From positions 1 to 64,000 of the forward strand of contig JFHB01000053.1 in the NCBI GenBank assembly GCA_000729835.1: a DNA stretch of 64,000 bases, in the 5' to 3' direction. The stretch's first letter is position 1. Every line of letters begins with the position of its first letter. Below, piece after piece: positions 10,761 to 23,247 of the stretch. Under the pieces are notes generated by a model. It was given only the letters and a program-made list of their open reading frames with translations, ran no database searches and had not been told where the DNA came from. The DNA is from Atkinsonella hypoxylon (lineage: Eukaryota; Ascomycota; Sordariomycetes; Hypocreales; Clavicipitaceae). Both the position numbers and the translations under genes were made by a program.

Positions 10761-12546
10761 TCACTTTGCCCACTCAACAACTTCAAGGGCCATCATAACA
10801 AGAACAAGCGTGGATGGCAAAATCCTGTTTCGTCGTTAGGCATGAAAACCAAGACAGTTTAACTCTATGATTAGAAGGAAACTTACCAGATAACGTAACT
10901 CTGGAATAGAATACGGCCCATAGTCTTTTCAAAGACCATGTTGATCTGGCAAATTTGTGCCAGTTGAAGAGCACTCGGAGCTCCAGTGAGTAGGAAACAA
11001 ACAATAATGAAGATTGGGTCATCTAGAATGCTGACATTTAGGAACTTGGCACTGACCGCCAGGAGAGGCGCCATGATGATCGTTGGAAGAACCATCCGGC
11101 TCAATAGCGAGGCAACCAGCAACTTGGTTCCCATCTTTTCTTCTTCGGGATCATGGCTGTCATCTCGGGCCATGGTGTTTCGTGCCAGATTAGCACCTAG
11201 GACAACGAGAATCAGTGGCACAGCAACACCGCCACTGGATTTAACGGCATTTGTGACACTATTGTTGACGAAGGAACCTTCCTCAAAGAATAACTTCTGG
11301 AGCGAGGGAATTGAAGCAACCAGAACAGCAAAAAGCATAGCCCACAACGGTGGATTCATAAATTCCCAGACGAAGGTGGATGCTTTGACAGCTCCACCTT
11401 TCATCAGGGACATGGCTACCTGCACAGGTCGTGGCAGATCGTCGTGTAATCGAACAGAGTGTCCGTGGAGGTAAGTCTTGACACGTGCTCCCAAGGCCCG
11501 ACTGTCACCCTGGTACTCGCGCACGTGTGGGAACGAGTTGGTATCATTGTTCTGATTAGGAAACGTTAAGTAAGTTGATTGGCCCTTTTTGGGAGAGAGC
11601 GGCTCTTCGTCGTCACTACAGTCAGCCATGGATGACTGCGACGTTCCAGCAACAGGTGTGCGACCAGCTGGAACGTAGTCGCGGGAGTCTAGGCTTCGAT
11701 TCTCATCTTCTTCCTCCGTGTCGCCCTCCAATCGATCAATCAGCGCGCGGCTCTCGTCGTCTTGGGGCTCATCACGGTAGCATTGCTGGCCTTCTTCGGC
11801 GATTTCGTCCTGATATTCGGCATACTTATCCTTAGGGGCCAATAAGACGTGATAGCCCCAGCTCCAACGCACAAGTTGGCCCAGTTGCTGGAAAATCAGG
11901 AGATACAAAATGCCTCTGGCGGCAACCTCATCATCATTATCACCGGGTATCCTGTCCCAATGAAGGCCTTTGATCGTCTGAGAAAGTGACATTACGAGGG
12001 AGATGGGTAACGAATTTGAGTTCCCAAATACACCCATGGCAGTGACAAAATTGGCGGCTCGCTTGTTAAATCGAAATGCTTTGGCGATCAGAACAGAGAC
12101 GGCCCATGATACGGCAGTTTGAACGAGGAAGATGGCAGGTATAATAGCTAACTCTGACAACTTTTCGGCGGTAAGCTGCGAGGCAAGCTTCGTGAAAACT
12201 GTTGTTTGGGGGGGAAAACTATCAGACCATAATCACGAGGCAACGCGCATCAAATCGCTAAACACTTACTGAGACATGGTGTGAACAGCATGACATTGAG
12301 ATTCGCCAGGAACTTTTGCTTATCGGCATCAAAATGGCCGAGCCTAGCGATGATGTACCCAGGCAAACTGACACATACGACCTCCAACACAGCCTCGAAG
12401 ACGAGTAGACACAAGTGAGCGAGCGAGGGGTGAGCCTCAGGGCTCCCTCCTTGTTTGAAGACCTTCAATGGCAAGTCGTAAGCATCTTGAGCCAACTGTG
12501 CCAGGCGAAAGGACGTCGGCTTGGGGAGGCCACCAGCGAAATCCAT
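10761..12546 (-). CDS. Auxin-efflux-carrier (Mem_trans, ECM3-like) family membrane protein
   Basis: Three exons, 12546-12270, 12198-10887 and 10824-10761, encode 550 residues. The N-terminal half has hydrophobic helices (LLVFEAVLEVVCVSLPGYI, AIIPAIFLVQTAVSWAVSVL) and the family signature GVFGNSNSLPISLVMSLS. A long acidic, serine-rich hydrophilic loop occupies roughly residues 210-330. The C-terminal half has further helices (PPLWAMLFAVLVASIP, VAVPLILVVLGANLARN, PIFIIVCFLLTGAPSALQLA). This two-bundle, central-loop layout is that of PIN-like carriers, including yeast Ecm3/YOR092W at the ER membrane. Substrate is unknown. The start is the ATG that follows a 17-A tract; the last exon is only 64 bases. 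Confidence 0.9.
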
Positions 12547-12562
12547 CGAACAACCGATGCGA

Positions 12563-12579
12563 TTTTTTTTTTTTTTTTT
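12563..12579 (-). promoter_or_regulatory. A17 tract 16 bases upstream of an ATG
   Basis: On the minus strand seventeen adenines, then TCG and 13 more bases, precede the ATG at 12546. The arrangement parallels the A30 tract before the gene at 1463, which is also followed by TCG. A role in transcription start or Pab1 binding is inference. Confidence 0.4.
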
Positions 12580-13600
12580 GGAAGAGTTCGAGGAAATTGA
12601 GTAAATGGAATCGATGGAACAGTCGGTTAAGAGAAATGCCCGGGGCAATTTGAGTAGTGGAGCGTTGATCTCAGAGTGGGCTTGAGAGTTTGTTTTATTC
12701 CGGCTGAAAGTGCGACGTTGGTGCAGGTGGCAACAAAAGTTCCAGGTCGAGAATGGCACGGTGGAATAAGCTTAAGCTGTGGTGCGAATTACGACACGGC
12801 GGCAGCTAGCACGTCAACTCGAATGAGGGAATGGATCTGCGATCGGATCAAACGTGCGTCGAGAGCGGGTTGCAGTCAACGGTCCAAAATTGCATAATGC
12901 CAAGAAAAATGCTGTCGCACGGGCATGTGAAGAAAAACTCTCGATAAGGGAACTAGGTTCAAGGTGTGACCACAAGGGATGTTTGCAGGTTTCAACGGAG
13001 AAGGAGGCACGGGCCCACACAAGCGTTCAGAGGAAAAAGAGACTCGGAATGTTCAGTTTTGCTAACTAGGTATATACGCTAATTCAAACAACACTGAGTC
13101 GCTATGGTATGATTCTCAAAAGGATTGCTCTTTCTTCCTCATGCGTCAAAGTCACCAGACTTCCAGCGCCGACCCATTCATTCATTAACCGACGACAACC
13201 CGTACTGGGGCTGGCCTATCTGGCTGACGACGCGCCTATCCCGCCTTGTTCGTTATCTTCCAAGATGGGCTACTGGGCTGCATCGTGGTACAGAGCTGAA
13301 GCGAATTGGGCAGGTTGTTGATTACGTAGGTGCCAAGATTGTGTCATAGACTTGGTAGACTTGGGTACGGGGGAAGAAGTATGAAAAGTGTGGCGGAGTA
13401 GTTACTCCGTCGCAGCTTGCAGCTCCAGGTACGTGGGCTGATCCACATTCCCCTGGCTCGTGCGCGGGACTTCCAGATACCTTCAATCCCAGGGGGACTT
13501 TGTAGCGTGAGAAGTAGCATTTGGTAGCAGGGCTAAAGATCGGTACTTCCTTCTATCAAGCGGCACACTTTCAGATAGCGCTGCCTTTGATTGGATCAAT

Positions 13601-13636
13601 ACCTACCTACCTACCTACCTACCTAGGTACCTACCT
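13601..13636. repeat. (ACCT)n array with CCTAGG palindrome
   Basis: Six ACCT/TACC units run into ACCTAGGTACCTACC. Similar CCTAGGTACC pieces recur in at least nine other intergenic places in the window. Confidence 0.9.
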
Positions 13637-16261
13637 GGTACTTAAGCCGCCCCTGAATCATTCCCTTTTTCAAGGAGATTTTGAAATCGGTGGCCTTGTG
13701 TGGTTGCTTTAGGTACCTCGGAGACTGTCGACCCATGGACGCGCAAGCCTGGGCTGCGTGTGGAAGAAGATATCAAGAGCACAATTGCATCAACAGGCAG
13801 AATGCTCCATATAACTACTTCGTTGAGAACACGGCGCCGGAAGCCGGTTGGTCCTGGATGCGCCCGTCGGCCAGAGCGAACCCTGCCACCCAATGTATGG
13901 GTGTCCAGATCTTGGATCGATCTGATAACTGCTACCTAGATCATTCAAGGACGGCATCTAATCCAGGCGGCACCAAGCGATAAGCGACAAGTTGCAAGCC
14001 CAACAAAATACAGCGCTTGCAATCGACGCTTCTTTCCCCATCGCGCTCGCTTGATCTACGTTATGGAAGATACGAACAGCACGACACGCCTCGTTTCCCA
14101 AGCATGATTGTATGTAACTATGGTCGGGGTTGAGAGGATTCCTTGCAGCAAGTAATGCGTCAGTCCGTGCCACGCCAACATTCTTGGCAGAGCACCCATG
14201 AGGAAGCTAATAAATTCTGGAAACGTTTTTTTTTTTTGCTTCTTTTTTTTTTTTCTCACCGTGTTATTTTCGTGCAAGAACTTTACACCCTGCCCGCACG
14301 ATCTGGGAAGGTGGATCTCATCTATGATCTATGACAAAAACTGCAAGCTCACAGGCGAATGACAACTGCCGGGCCCTTGTGATATACTTTCTATACAATG
14401 TTGCAAAATGCCGTACCGCACGACTTGGAGCTTAACCTTCTTCAGACAAGAGAATGTAGACTCGAGCAGTCATCTATCGCATGAGAAACGATGACTCCGC
14501 TTTACTTATTAATCCAAGGACAAGGGGGCAATGCCTCCTTCGTAGACGTAGTCCGTATTGCTCCCCCTACTCATGCAATAGGCAAGCTTCCACTTCATGT
14601 TCACATTCATCTATGCAGAGGGCTCGAAAGCTACTATCAAAGATGGAGGCGAGATTCCGAGCAGAATCAGACGGCTCCAACCTGTGATTTGATTCGCATA
14701 ACGGTATTGGCTAGCTTCCCAGCTGGGTTGGTATTGTTCGTCTGCGGGAGTACATGCTCCCATCACACACATGTGTGACAACTGGTGGCAACATATGCAC
14801 ATCCACAGTCACTGCTTCTTGACAGAAGTGCCTTGTCATTCTAAAAAGGCTGGTGTCTTGGCATTGTAGGGCACATTGTGTGCCGTAGAGGACATGGTCA
14901 AAAGCTCTGTCCTCAAAATCCCTGCAATTCTTCACATTAAGCCCAGCTTCGGGGCGAATCAGGCACCTAGATAGATAATAGGTGAACCAATCGCCAGGTC
15001 TCACGCTGGATCTTTATTCTGTTTCAAAGCAATAGCTGGGGACCGCTGGCCCAGAGACATTCTGATTCTACTAAATTTGGCTCCCATAACATCTACCGCA
15101 ATGCTTTGCCTTTGTGTGTGCCCAGACTACGTCCCTGGCCTGAGAAAATACCAAGCATCAGCTACTGTTCCGTCAGCATTAACGCCTGTATATATTTATA
15201 CCTGCAGTAGGGTGTTTAACGCGATGGTAGCTTATGCCAACCAGTTCGGCCGATGACTGAAGTTCTGAGTGAAGCGTACCATTAATTAGCTTGGTCTCCC
15301 AATGTGATTCAGGGTTAGCAACAGTGAGGTCCATTCAGCCGGGGCCGTGATCTCGCTCGGGCTCATGGTCAGGCAAAAAGAAATTACTACACACAGTTCC
15401 TCTTTCTTAGCTCAGGACAATGCCTGTGTTAGCAACCAATAGCCAGGGTTGTGGAAACCAAGGACTTCGCTGTTCCAAGAAGAATCTGGGCGTATCAACC
15501 AGGTAAGCGCGACGTGGCAGATTTGAAGAGGCAAACAGCTTCAAGGAAGAAAAAGTATGTGTGAACGCCATGGATTGATGTCTTGCTGATGTTGCTGTTG
15601 GAGAAGCGAAGGGTCGCCCGGTTATGCGTCTTGCTACCTTCACGCCAAGCTGACGCGGCACACGGGCCTTGCTGGGCAGAAGGTCTCCTGGCCCCCGCTA
15701 GCCGGGCTGTGAAGCCAGCTAATAGAGACATCAATGGAATGGAGCCTGGCGAGACAAAGCTCAGACTGTTGTTGCCTAAAACGTGGGCGCCAAGGCGTCC
15801 AGCAGTGCTATTTGGTGGGCTTCAGGCAGGAAGGCCCACTAATTTATAGTAGTTTGTTCCGTACAACCGCCATCTCTTTCTTACGGTGAGGCGAGTGAAT
15901 GTTTTCTTTTGAAAAGACGACACCCCAGCAATTGCTCGTGACTGGTAGTATAAAGGGAGAGGAGAGGAAGGAGACGACATGCCAATGATCGGTGAGTCAC
16001 CCGAATGTGTTGGCACAATGGATCGGCAGAGTGTAAAAAAAATTTTCAACGTGCCAGATGCCGGATGTTGTTCCTTCGCATCAAATCAGGCCGCGTCAAC
16101 TGGTGTATTGTGTGTACTGTAGAGTATATATATAAGAAGACGTGGCGTCCCACAGCCATCGCCATGATGACAATTTATCACAATATTAAACGAGCGACCT
16201 TCAACGAGCGCTCGCTTCCTGTTCACGTGTCATTTGTGACCGAGTCAAGAGCCTGGATCTT

Positions 16262-16325
16262 GGGGTGCTGGGTGCTGGGTGCTGGGTGCTGAATCCTGAA
16301 TCCTGAATCCTGAATCCTGAATCCT
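16262..16325. repeat. Adjacent 7-bp tandem repeats (GGGTGCT)4 and (GAATCCT)5
   Basis: Two different heptamer arrays abut at 16290/16291 without a gap, then decay into GCATCCC and GAATTCT variants. They end near a TACCTAGGTACC stretch. Confidence 0.9.
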
Positions 16326-17045
16326 GCATCCCGAATTCTGAGTACCTAGGTACCCTAGGTAACCTAGAGAGGTAGGTAGGTACCGAGTTGAGTTCCTGAC
16401 AGCTATCCGACTTTTGCGCCCAGCCTGTCCCAAGCTTTTATTATCCGTGCTAGTCGCAATGCCAGCAATCTGGCAGGCAGCCCACAGACATTCTGGTTGG
16501 ACTTGCCAATTCCATCACCGACCCGGTCGGCCTTTCCGCTTTCCAGCATGCACATGCCCACGGCTATGCACATGTCTCTCTGCCTGCCTGCCTACCTATG
16601 CACATGCACATGCCCATGTCCATGCCCCTCTCTGCCTCTGCCTCTGCCTCTGCCCTCTCTGCCTATGTCCTTGCCAAGCGCATTGCCTGCGGAGTAGGCC
16701 TTTGTTTCTTCCCGGCGCCATCGCATCAGTCATTTGAAGAACCCCGCCGCGAAAAGAACCGTTGACGTTGCCGTAATAGATTACACGCTCATTCCCGTCG
16801 TACAACCTCCCCGCGACAAATCGTACTTCCCCCGCTCACTTTGGCTCGGGGTCAACACCGCCGACGTTATCGACGTTCAATACAATTCTACGAGAATAAA
16901 AAGCCAAACAAAAACAATCACCTCTCGCCACTTCTACGACACTCTTTTCAGTTGTGCATGGTTTGATGCTGCAGCTTTGTGCGGAATCGGGTGCGCCACC
17001 GCCCTGGGTTGTTGCTTTGCCGCTGCGTCCATCTAAGCTCTCCCC

Positions 17046-19120
17046 ATGACCGACTCACCTTCAATTCCGGCCACGCCCGGCGACATGGAACGGTCGAATA
17101 ATCTAAACTCTCCGGCGTCGCCTGGAGGCGAAGATGGCACGTCTGACCCCAAGACGCCGGGACCTTTGAGTTCCTTGCAAATTTCCGAGGCGGAAAAACC
17201 GAAGCGACTGCCCTCACTCCGATCAGTCTCTGATCCGCCGAACATGAACCCCAATTCTACCGCTATGGGCCTCCTAGGGAGAGCGAGAAAGCCTTCCAAC
17301 ACGCCGCCGACACTCGCTGCCAGCGGTTTGGACAACGATGTAATGGCGAGAGCGCGAGCTCTTCACCAAGCACGCTTGAGCAAATCTCCCATGGCGTCTC
17401 CTCCATCAAACTCCCCGACGCCTTCATTCTCCGGTGCCGTTCCCGGACGGAATGGATTTCCTGGCATAGCAATTCCTCAAAATGCGATGAACCGACCAAA
17501 TGCTGTGCCCCATCCGAGATCAGACCCTGGGATGAAACCGTCTTTGGGCGACAGGAGAGCCAACAGGTTTGGCATGACGCTGTCTGACATGGGCAGTGGT
17601 ACCTCAACACCTATGGGAGGGCTCAAGCGATCTGGTGCACCCAGATTGTCAGACATATCAAGCAACCAATCAACCGGTGAATTGCGGCCGAAGGAGTCTG
17701 GGCTAGGCTCAAAACTAGACGACTTTAGAAAGTATATTGACGCGGACAAGGGCTGGATCACATTTGACGGAGCTGCCATAATTACGAAAACTGGTGTCAA
17801 CTTTGCCAGCGGCCAGACCTTCAGCATTTCCCTGGATGAAATACAAATACGAGGAGAGCTCGGTAAGGGCAATTATGGTACTGTGTACAAGGTCAAGCAC
17901 GCGAAACCAAAAGGCCCTCGCTTTGGGCAAGGTCTCTCTGGAGTTCGACTACCGCGTTCGGCGACGGATTCGGAAGTTCTCAACAAACAGGCCGATGCTG
18001 GCGAACCTGCAGCCGGTGGGGGCGATGAGACGACAGGCAAGCTGATGGCAATGAAGGAGATTCGACTAGAACTAGACGACGCAAAGTTCTCGACCATTCT
18101 GAAGGAGCTTGTTATCTTACACGAGTGTGTGTCACCATATATTATTGATTTCTATGGCGCCTTTTACCAGGAGGGAGCAGTATACATGTGTATTGAGTAC
18201 ATGGATGGCGGTTCTATCGACAAACTGTACGCTGGCGGTATTCCTGAGAACGTCCTTCGAAAGATTACGTACTCTACTGTGATGGGATTGAAGACTTTGA
18301 AAGACGAACACAACATCATACATCGCGACGTGAAGCCGACCAATATCTTGGTCAATACGAGAGGTCAAGTCAAGATCTGCGACTTCGGTGTCAGTGGCAA
18401 CCTGGTGGCCAGCATAGCTAAGACGAATATTGGTTGTCAAAGCTACATGGCCCCGGAGCGAATCTCTGGCGGAGGCATGACCGCGCCGGGCACGTCGGAC
18501 GGGACATACAGTGTGCAGAGCGATATCTGGAGCCTTGGCCTGACCATTATAGAATGCGCCATGGGTCGGTATCCTTATCCTCCCGAAGTGTCTTCGACCA
18601 TCTTCAGTCAACTGAGTGTGAGCAAAGCCTGACCCCCTCTTGTGTCGCCACCTGAGCCTTTTCTATAACAAGAACTTTGAATTGTCTAGGAACCGGCATT
18701 GCTGACGTCTGTAAATTTCAGGCTATTGTGGAGGGCGATCCACCAGATCTTCCCAAAGAGGGTTATTCCGAAACCGCCCAGAGTTTTGTTTCGAGCTGCT
18801 TACACAAAGTTCCCAAGATGAGAGCCACGTATGCCATGCTCCTGAATCATCCTTGGCTACAGTCCTTCTCCAAACCTGAGACGATTACCGAGGAGGCTGA
18901 AGAGGGAGAGGAAGCCGAGAAGGTAGCGGAAGCTGTGGGCCATCTGAAACTCGGAGGAGACGACACGGCAGACGAGGAAGTGGCAGAATGGCTGAGGGGT
19001 GTCCTGGACCAAGGTAAAGCCAAGTCAACGGAGGAAGGAAACTCCAAGCCAGCCCTACACGCCGCCCCATTGGACACAGTCAGCCCTATCAGCACTCCGG
19101 TCTTGAGCGAAGGCCCTTGA
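17046..19120 (+). CDS. PBS2: MAP kinase kinase Pbs2 (HOG osmostress pathway)
   Basis: Two exons, 17046-18617 and 18722-19120, encode 656 residues, close to other fungal Pbs2. The first 230 residues are Ser/Pro-rich and disordered, where Pbs2 binds Sho1 and the MAPKKK. The kinase domain shows ELGKGNYGTVYKV near residue 270, the ATP lysine in MAMKEIRLEL near 336, HRDVKPTNIL near 425, DFGVSG, and the activation loop SIAKTNIGCQSYMAPERI. The SxAKT pattern is the Ser/Thr pair phosphorylated by MAPKKKs in Pbs2, which distinguishes it from the Mkk1/2 and Ste7 families. It should phosphorylate the Hog1 MAPK under osmotic and other stresses. The intron uses the second of two overlapping GT donors (18618), which keeps FSQLSAIVEGDPPDLP in frame. 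The acidic C-terminus ends GP. Confidence 0.93.
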
Positions 19121-20303
19121 CTCTCTGAGCTTGCATGTCGAAGACGACGTATTTTTACGAATGATACGGCCGCAACTCAAGTCCGCCTCAACCATCACCC
19201 CTACTTACGACCCAAGGCCTATAGAGATCTTGACAAGCATGATATCCATATCTACACACATGATTACACAGCCGAGGACTCAGAGCTGGTATCTGCGCTC
19301 GGCCCAAACCACGTGCAGGAGTGTCTAGACACTGTAACTTGATTAAGCATTTGTAACACGAACAGGGCTGGTCCGGGGAACCCAAAAACCACCTAGTTTC
19401 TTCACGTGCAATTCCCCCCAACCCCTCCTTCCCTCAAAAGCAGATTACATCTGACTTCTCACTTCACCTCGCTCACCACTATATTTATCCAGGGGCGCAA
19501 AGATGATTTTTGTCATTCCCTTCCTCCTTTTTAGACGCTGCATAATACGGGGAGACAGGTGGCCATCTGAGTATTCAATTTTTCCCAAGGTCTGTCGGTG
19601 TACGGGTTGGAGTGTTTGCGGGTCACGGCGTGGAAGCGTAGCACTGGTAGGCGTCAGTAGAACAATATAGCGATGAGCTCATGTGCGTTGGGTTCAATGA
19701 TGCAGGTGAAGCGGGCTGTCGCTACGGAATCCCATGGATCCTGAGCCGAGCTTGACGTAACCTTGAACCGGTCTTACCACCGTCCTGAGGCACATGACTC
19801 CCATATGCGCTTGCGAAAGAAGAGTCAAATTATTTATTCCATTAAGCTAGTTGACAAGAATTTATCAAGATCGAATTGAGCCACGGCAAGGGTCAGACAA
19901 TCACATCAATGTGCCGTGCCCAAGCGGGTGATAATATGCCCCCGTTGAAAAAAAAATGATAAGTATGTACGTTGTCATTACATCAAATTCCCACACCACG
20001 CGTAGCTTTCATTACGAGACGTTGGCAGTGACGCAGTATCCGTCAAATGCAATTCGCGACCGATGCGCCGTCTTTCTTTTGCTCCTCCTTAGTTGAGTTT
20101 AGGATTTATGTGAGAAAATTTTTTTAATTTTTTTTTTTGTTCCGCATTTACCATAGGTTTGGCAATCCCGAGGATCGATCGCCTTGTATTAGATTATAGT
20201 GTTTTCATTATCCCAGAGCGGACAGGTGGCTTTGCTTCAACTCCCAGTAGGTCAACCCCGGTCGGTTTTTTTTAAATCCCCATGTAAAGAGGCGGCTTCG
20301 TGT
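19121..20303. other. Convergent intergenic region
   Basis: 3' regions of PBS2 (+) and the SUR7-like gene (-), about 1.2 kb. A/T runs near 19950 and 20117-20140. No gene, tRNA or repeat array is seen. Confidence 0.55.
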
Positions 20304-21274
20304 TTAGGAGTACTCGTCCTTGACGCGACGGCCGTCGTACGATCGAGTGCTGCGGTTGCGGCGGAGGAAGCCGCCGCTGGTGGCGCCGGAGCGCGACTTG
20401 TCAGAGCGTATGCCGAGGGCGAAGAGGACGGCGGCAATGAGCAGGGTGGCAAAGGAGCCCCAGATCCAGCCGAAGCCGTACCTGCCGAGACTGGCGTCGC
20501 GTCCGGCGTCGCGGAAGCGGTCGCGGGCCATGACAAAGGTGGCGGTGAAGAGGGAGGTGGCGATGGCGTGGCAGACGAGGGCGATGGCGGCGACGAAGAA
20601 ACTGATGGCGGCGCCGAGACGGCCGCAGCAGGCGACGAAGCCGGAGAAGAAGGCCAGGACCTCGAACAGGAGGGTGATGAGGATGAAGACCCAGCTGAAT
20701 CGCCACATGTAGAAGAACTTGTGGGAGGTGGTGCCGGAGCCGTAGCTGCCGCCTAGACCGTCGGGCACGTTGCGGGCGTTGGCGTCCCAGGCCCAGCCGA
20801 AGGGCATCGCGGCTTTTGCGCCGGAGCAGTCGCGGTTGTCATTGCCGCAGATGTAGAAGTAGGTCCACTGCGACCAGTCTCGTGCGCCCGTGATGCCCTT
20901 TGTGTCGGCGCGCAGGAAGTACGTCTTGTCAAGGGGCGTCGAGTCGCTGACGCCGGAGAGGATGATGAAGAAGAGGAAGAGGATGGACGTGGCTAGCATG
21001 GCTAGGCCGCCCATGCCCAGGGGGAAGTCTACATGGTGCGTTGGTCAGTCTTGTTGTGAAAAATTTTTGTGTTTAGCCGTGTTTATGTGCCCAATCGTTG
21101 AAGAAGCTTGGTTTGAGCTCAGGTCCGTTGTGGTCGTAGCCGGGACCAACTGGTGGGGGGGGGGGGGGGGGGCTGATGCAGGTCGGCCGTATGGGCCGCC
21201 CCTCCAGTCTCTCTTGAACATGACGCAGCTGGCAATTGATTGGGAAGGACAGCAAAGAACTTACTCTTGAGCAT
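20304..21274 (-). CDS. SUR7/PalI-family four-pass membrane protein
   Basis: Two exons: a 10-base first exon (21274-21265, ATG CTC AAG A) and 21028-20304, together 244 residues. The short exon is inferred because the frame MLKN-FPLGMGGLAML continues cleanly across a GTAAGT...TAG intron of 236 bases that contains a long G run (about 21157-21172). Four hydrophobic segments are clear: GGLAMLATSILFLFFIILSG, FSWVFILITLLFEVLAFFSG, AAISFFVAAIALVCHAIATS and WGSFATLLIAAVLFALG. The large extracellular loop has CGNDNRDC, and the C-terminus is basic. SUR7 proteins sit in the plasma membrane at eisosomes and affect wall and endocytosis; the exact paralogue (Sur7 or Fmp45-like) is not resolved. Confidence 0.85.
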
Positions 21275-22835
21275 TATGAATTATAATAAGCCTACACGGC
21301 TCTTGGGTGGTTGATAGGAAGGAAGGGAAAAAAAAAAAAAGGCAGTGGCTGCAAATCAGATGCAATTATTTTATCCTCCTTCTTTTGCTCTCTTTTTTTT
21401 TTTCTTTCGGCACGATGAGGTAGGTATACGAGCGTTCAAGGACAGAGTCGAGGGCGCAATGAGGAAATAAAGAAACAAAGTCAAGCAAGGGTGGAGGTTA
21501 AATCATGCAGGGAGGGTGTCGCCAGGTAATAAAGGCCCGGCCGCACAGACACCCAGGCTCAGCCCAAGCTCAGAGAACAGTATTCCGTAATGCGACGTGA
21601 GATTGCTTGGGTCACAATGGTCCAGTTACAGCTACGAGCGCAAGGAAACGATTTTGATCGTTTTTGTCTGGGGAGGGTAGAGCTGGGCTGCGCAGATGGC
21701 AAGCTCTGGCGCCGACCGCTGTTAGTCGCGAGCTAGCGCAGGCGTTAGGGGCTTAGTGGGCGGAATTGGGCGTGCTCGCCGGTTGCTAGGCGGTGACCTG
21801 TCTCAGCTTGTTGGGTTACTGTGCTGTGCTGTCTGGTGTATCAGCAGCAGTCGCGGCGCCATGGCGTGCAATGGAATCCGCCGGCCAAGTTGTCATTGAC
21901 CGCATATGGAATATGGTGCAAGCACAGCACAGCACAGCACAGGGACCTTGCAGAAAGTGAATACTTGTGCTCTGTTAATGACTCCGTACGCACGCGTTGC
22001 GCAGAAATATCAGACAGGGCAACAGGTACTAGTTGCAGACGCGCATCTACGTTCCAGGCATCATCAGCAGGTCATCGTGTAGGACTTGAGTTGACGGATA
22101 CACAAAACGGTCTGCCTCCAACACATACCACACATACCACACATACCACACATACCACACATACCACACATACCTACCTACCTAGTACCTAGGTACATAG
22201 CCAGGTACCTGCCCTGGATGACGTCGCCCGTGGCGCCGGTCCGGAGCAAGTGGGGTGGCAGCTGGGCAATGACGACACTAGCGAAGTCTGAGCCACTGCC
22301 ATTGGGTGCACGGAGCGAGCAGCTGTGCCTTGACGTCTCCATTGCTTCATCCGCATCGTTCCTGCGACTGCGGCGACTGTGTTACGCGTATGTATGCATT
22401 GCGAGCATTTGAGGCATGTCGACTATACAGTCCAGTCCGGTACAATATTGTTCGCAATCCTGCAGTATCAACTGTTTTATCGCCCAAGCAGAGCTTCGTG
22501 TAGTCCACGGCCGAGAGAGCCAGATTCCAAAGCTCCACACCCAGCTGGGCACCACGAGATTTGCCGCCGTTTCAAGTATCAGCTACCGTTGACACAGTTG
22601 GCTCCACGTGACGTCGTATTGCCGGCCCAAGGGATACGGCAGGCAACTTTGATGCACCTTGAATGCGTCCAGCGTCCAGGGGTGGCTGGACGTGCAGAAG
22701 CCGTTCTCGATGCTGTCACGAACAGGAAGGATGTGGGCCAATAAGAACCAGGTCAGGTTGGATCGGAGGTTACTTACCCGGACGTGGGGTCTTGAGGCCC
22801 AAGGACTCGCAAGGGAATAAATAACTAGGTACTAA
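21275..22835. other. Intergenic region with repeats
   Basis: Upstream of the SUR7-like gene. Contains GCACAGCACA repeats near 21925, a perfect 9-base array at 22121-22174, and TACC/CCTAGG pieces at 22175-22207. No coding frame is supported. Confidence 0.5.
22121..22174. repeat. Six perfect copies of ACACATACC
   Basis: Six identical 9-base units without interruption, running directly into TACCTACCTAGTACCTAGGTAC. Confidence 0.97.
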
Positions 22836-23247
22836 AAAAATCCGGTCAGTGACGGGTCGGATCCACACCAGGGAAACCTTCGTAGTTCGCAGCTCAACCT
22901 GTCGCCATTCGATAGGTCATGGCTGAGCCCTGATGTCATCGAGCCCTCAAATCTGGCCGTCCAAAAGGATGGTGATCCTTTCGCGAAGGGCTCCATTTGG
23001 GATATTTCCCATCCGAATCGGCAATCTAATTGCCGACTGGGAGAATAGTGCGATGGTTGCGCCAGTGAAATATCGAATTTCAGTTACAATACTACATACA
23101 TCGTTCCAATCGTTGGTTGACATATTAACACTAACAAATATTTACCTCGAGGCTTTCTCCACAGCCATTTCGCCGGATTCGAACAGCTGCATCAAATGGA
23201 TGACGTCGTTTCAAAACTTACGATAGTTGACGACGATGAGAAAGCTG
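22836..23247 (+). pseudogene. Possible decayed gene, upstream exons
   Basis: A 70-codon frame (22836-23048) without a usable ATG reads like protein: SPFDRSWLSPDVIEPSNLAV then QKDGDPFAKGSIWDISHPN. A second piece follows a CACAG acceptor at 23164 and reads HFAGFEQLHQMDDVVSKLTI, then VDDDEKA before a GT at 23248. Both are on the same strand as the broken coiled-coil frame at 23738, so they may be parts of one gene. I do not recognise the family, and no intact start or joining path is visible. It could also be chance. Confidence 0.3.

Larger units (their letters stand above)
12580..17045. other. Long non-coding region with simple repeats
   Basis: About 4.4 kb between two divergent genes. The many short open frames show no domain, codon or splice support. 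It holds tetranucleotide TACC arrays (13601-13636, 16342-16384), adjacent 7-base tandem arrays (16262-16325) and C/T-rich repeats with CTGCCT and CATGCC units (16560-16670). The last 600 bases are a pyrimidine-rich promoter-like region of the Pbs2 gene, whose leader is probably long. Confidence 0.5.

Noticed and set aside
13681..13983. Plus-strand frame reading MDAQAWAACGRRYQEHNCIN
   Set aside because: Isolated in a repeat-rich 4.4 kb region, overlapping frames on the same strand, no splice or domain support.
16258..16330. Heptamer arrays considered as a CRISPR-like or minisatellite coding repeat
   Set aside because: Units are 7 bases without spacers and fall in no gene; ordinary simple tandem repeats.
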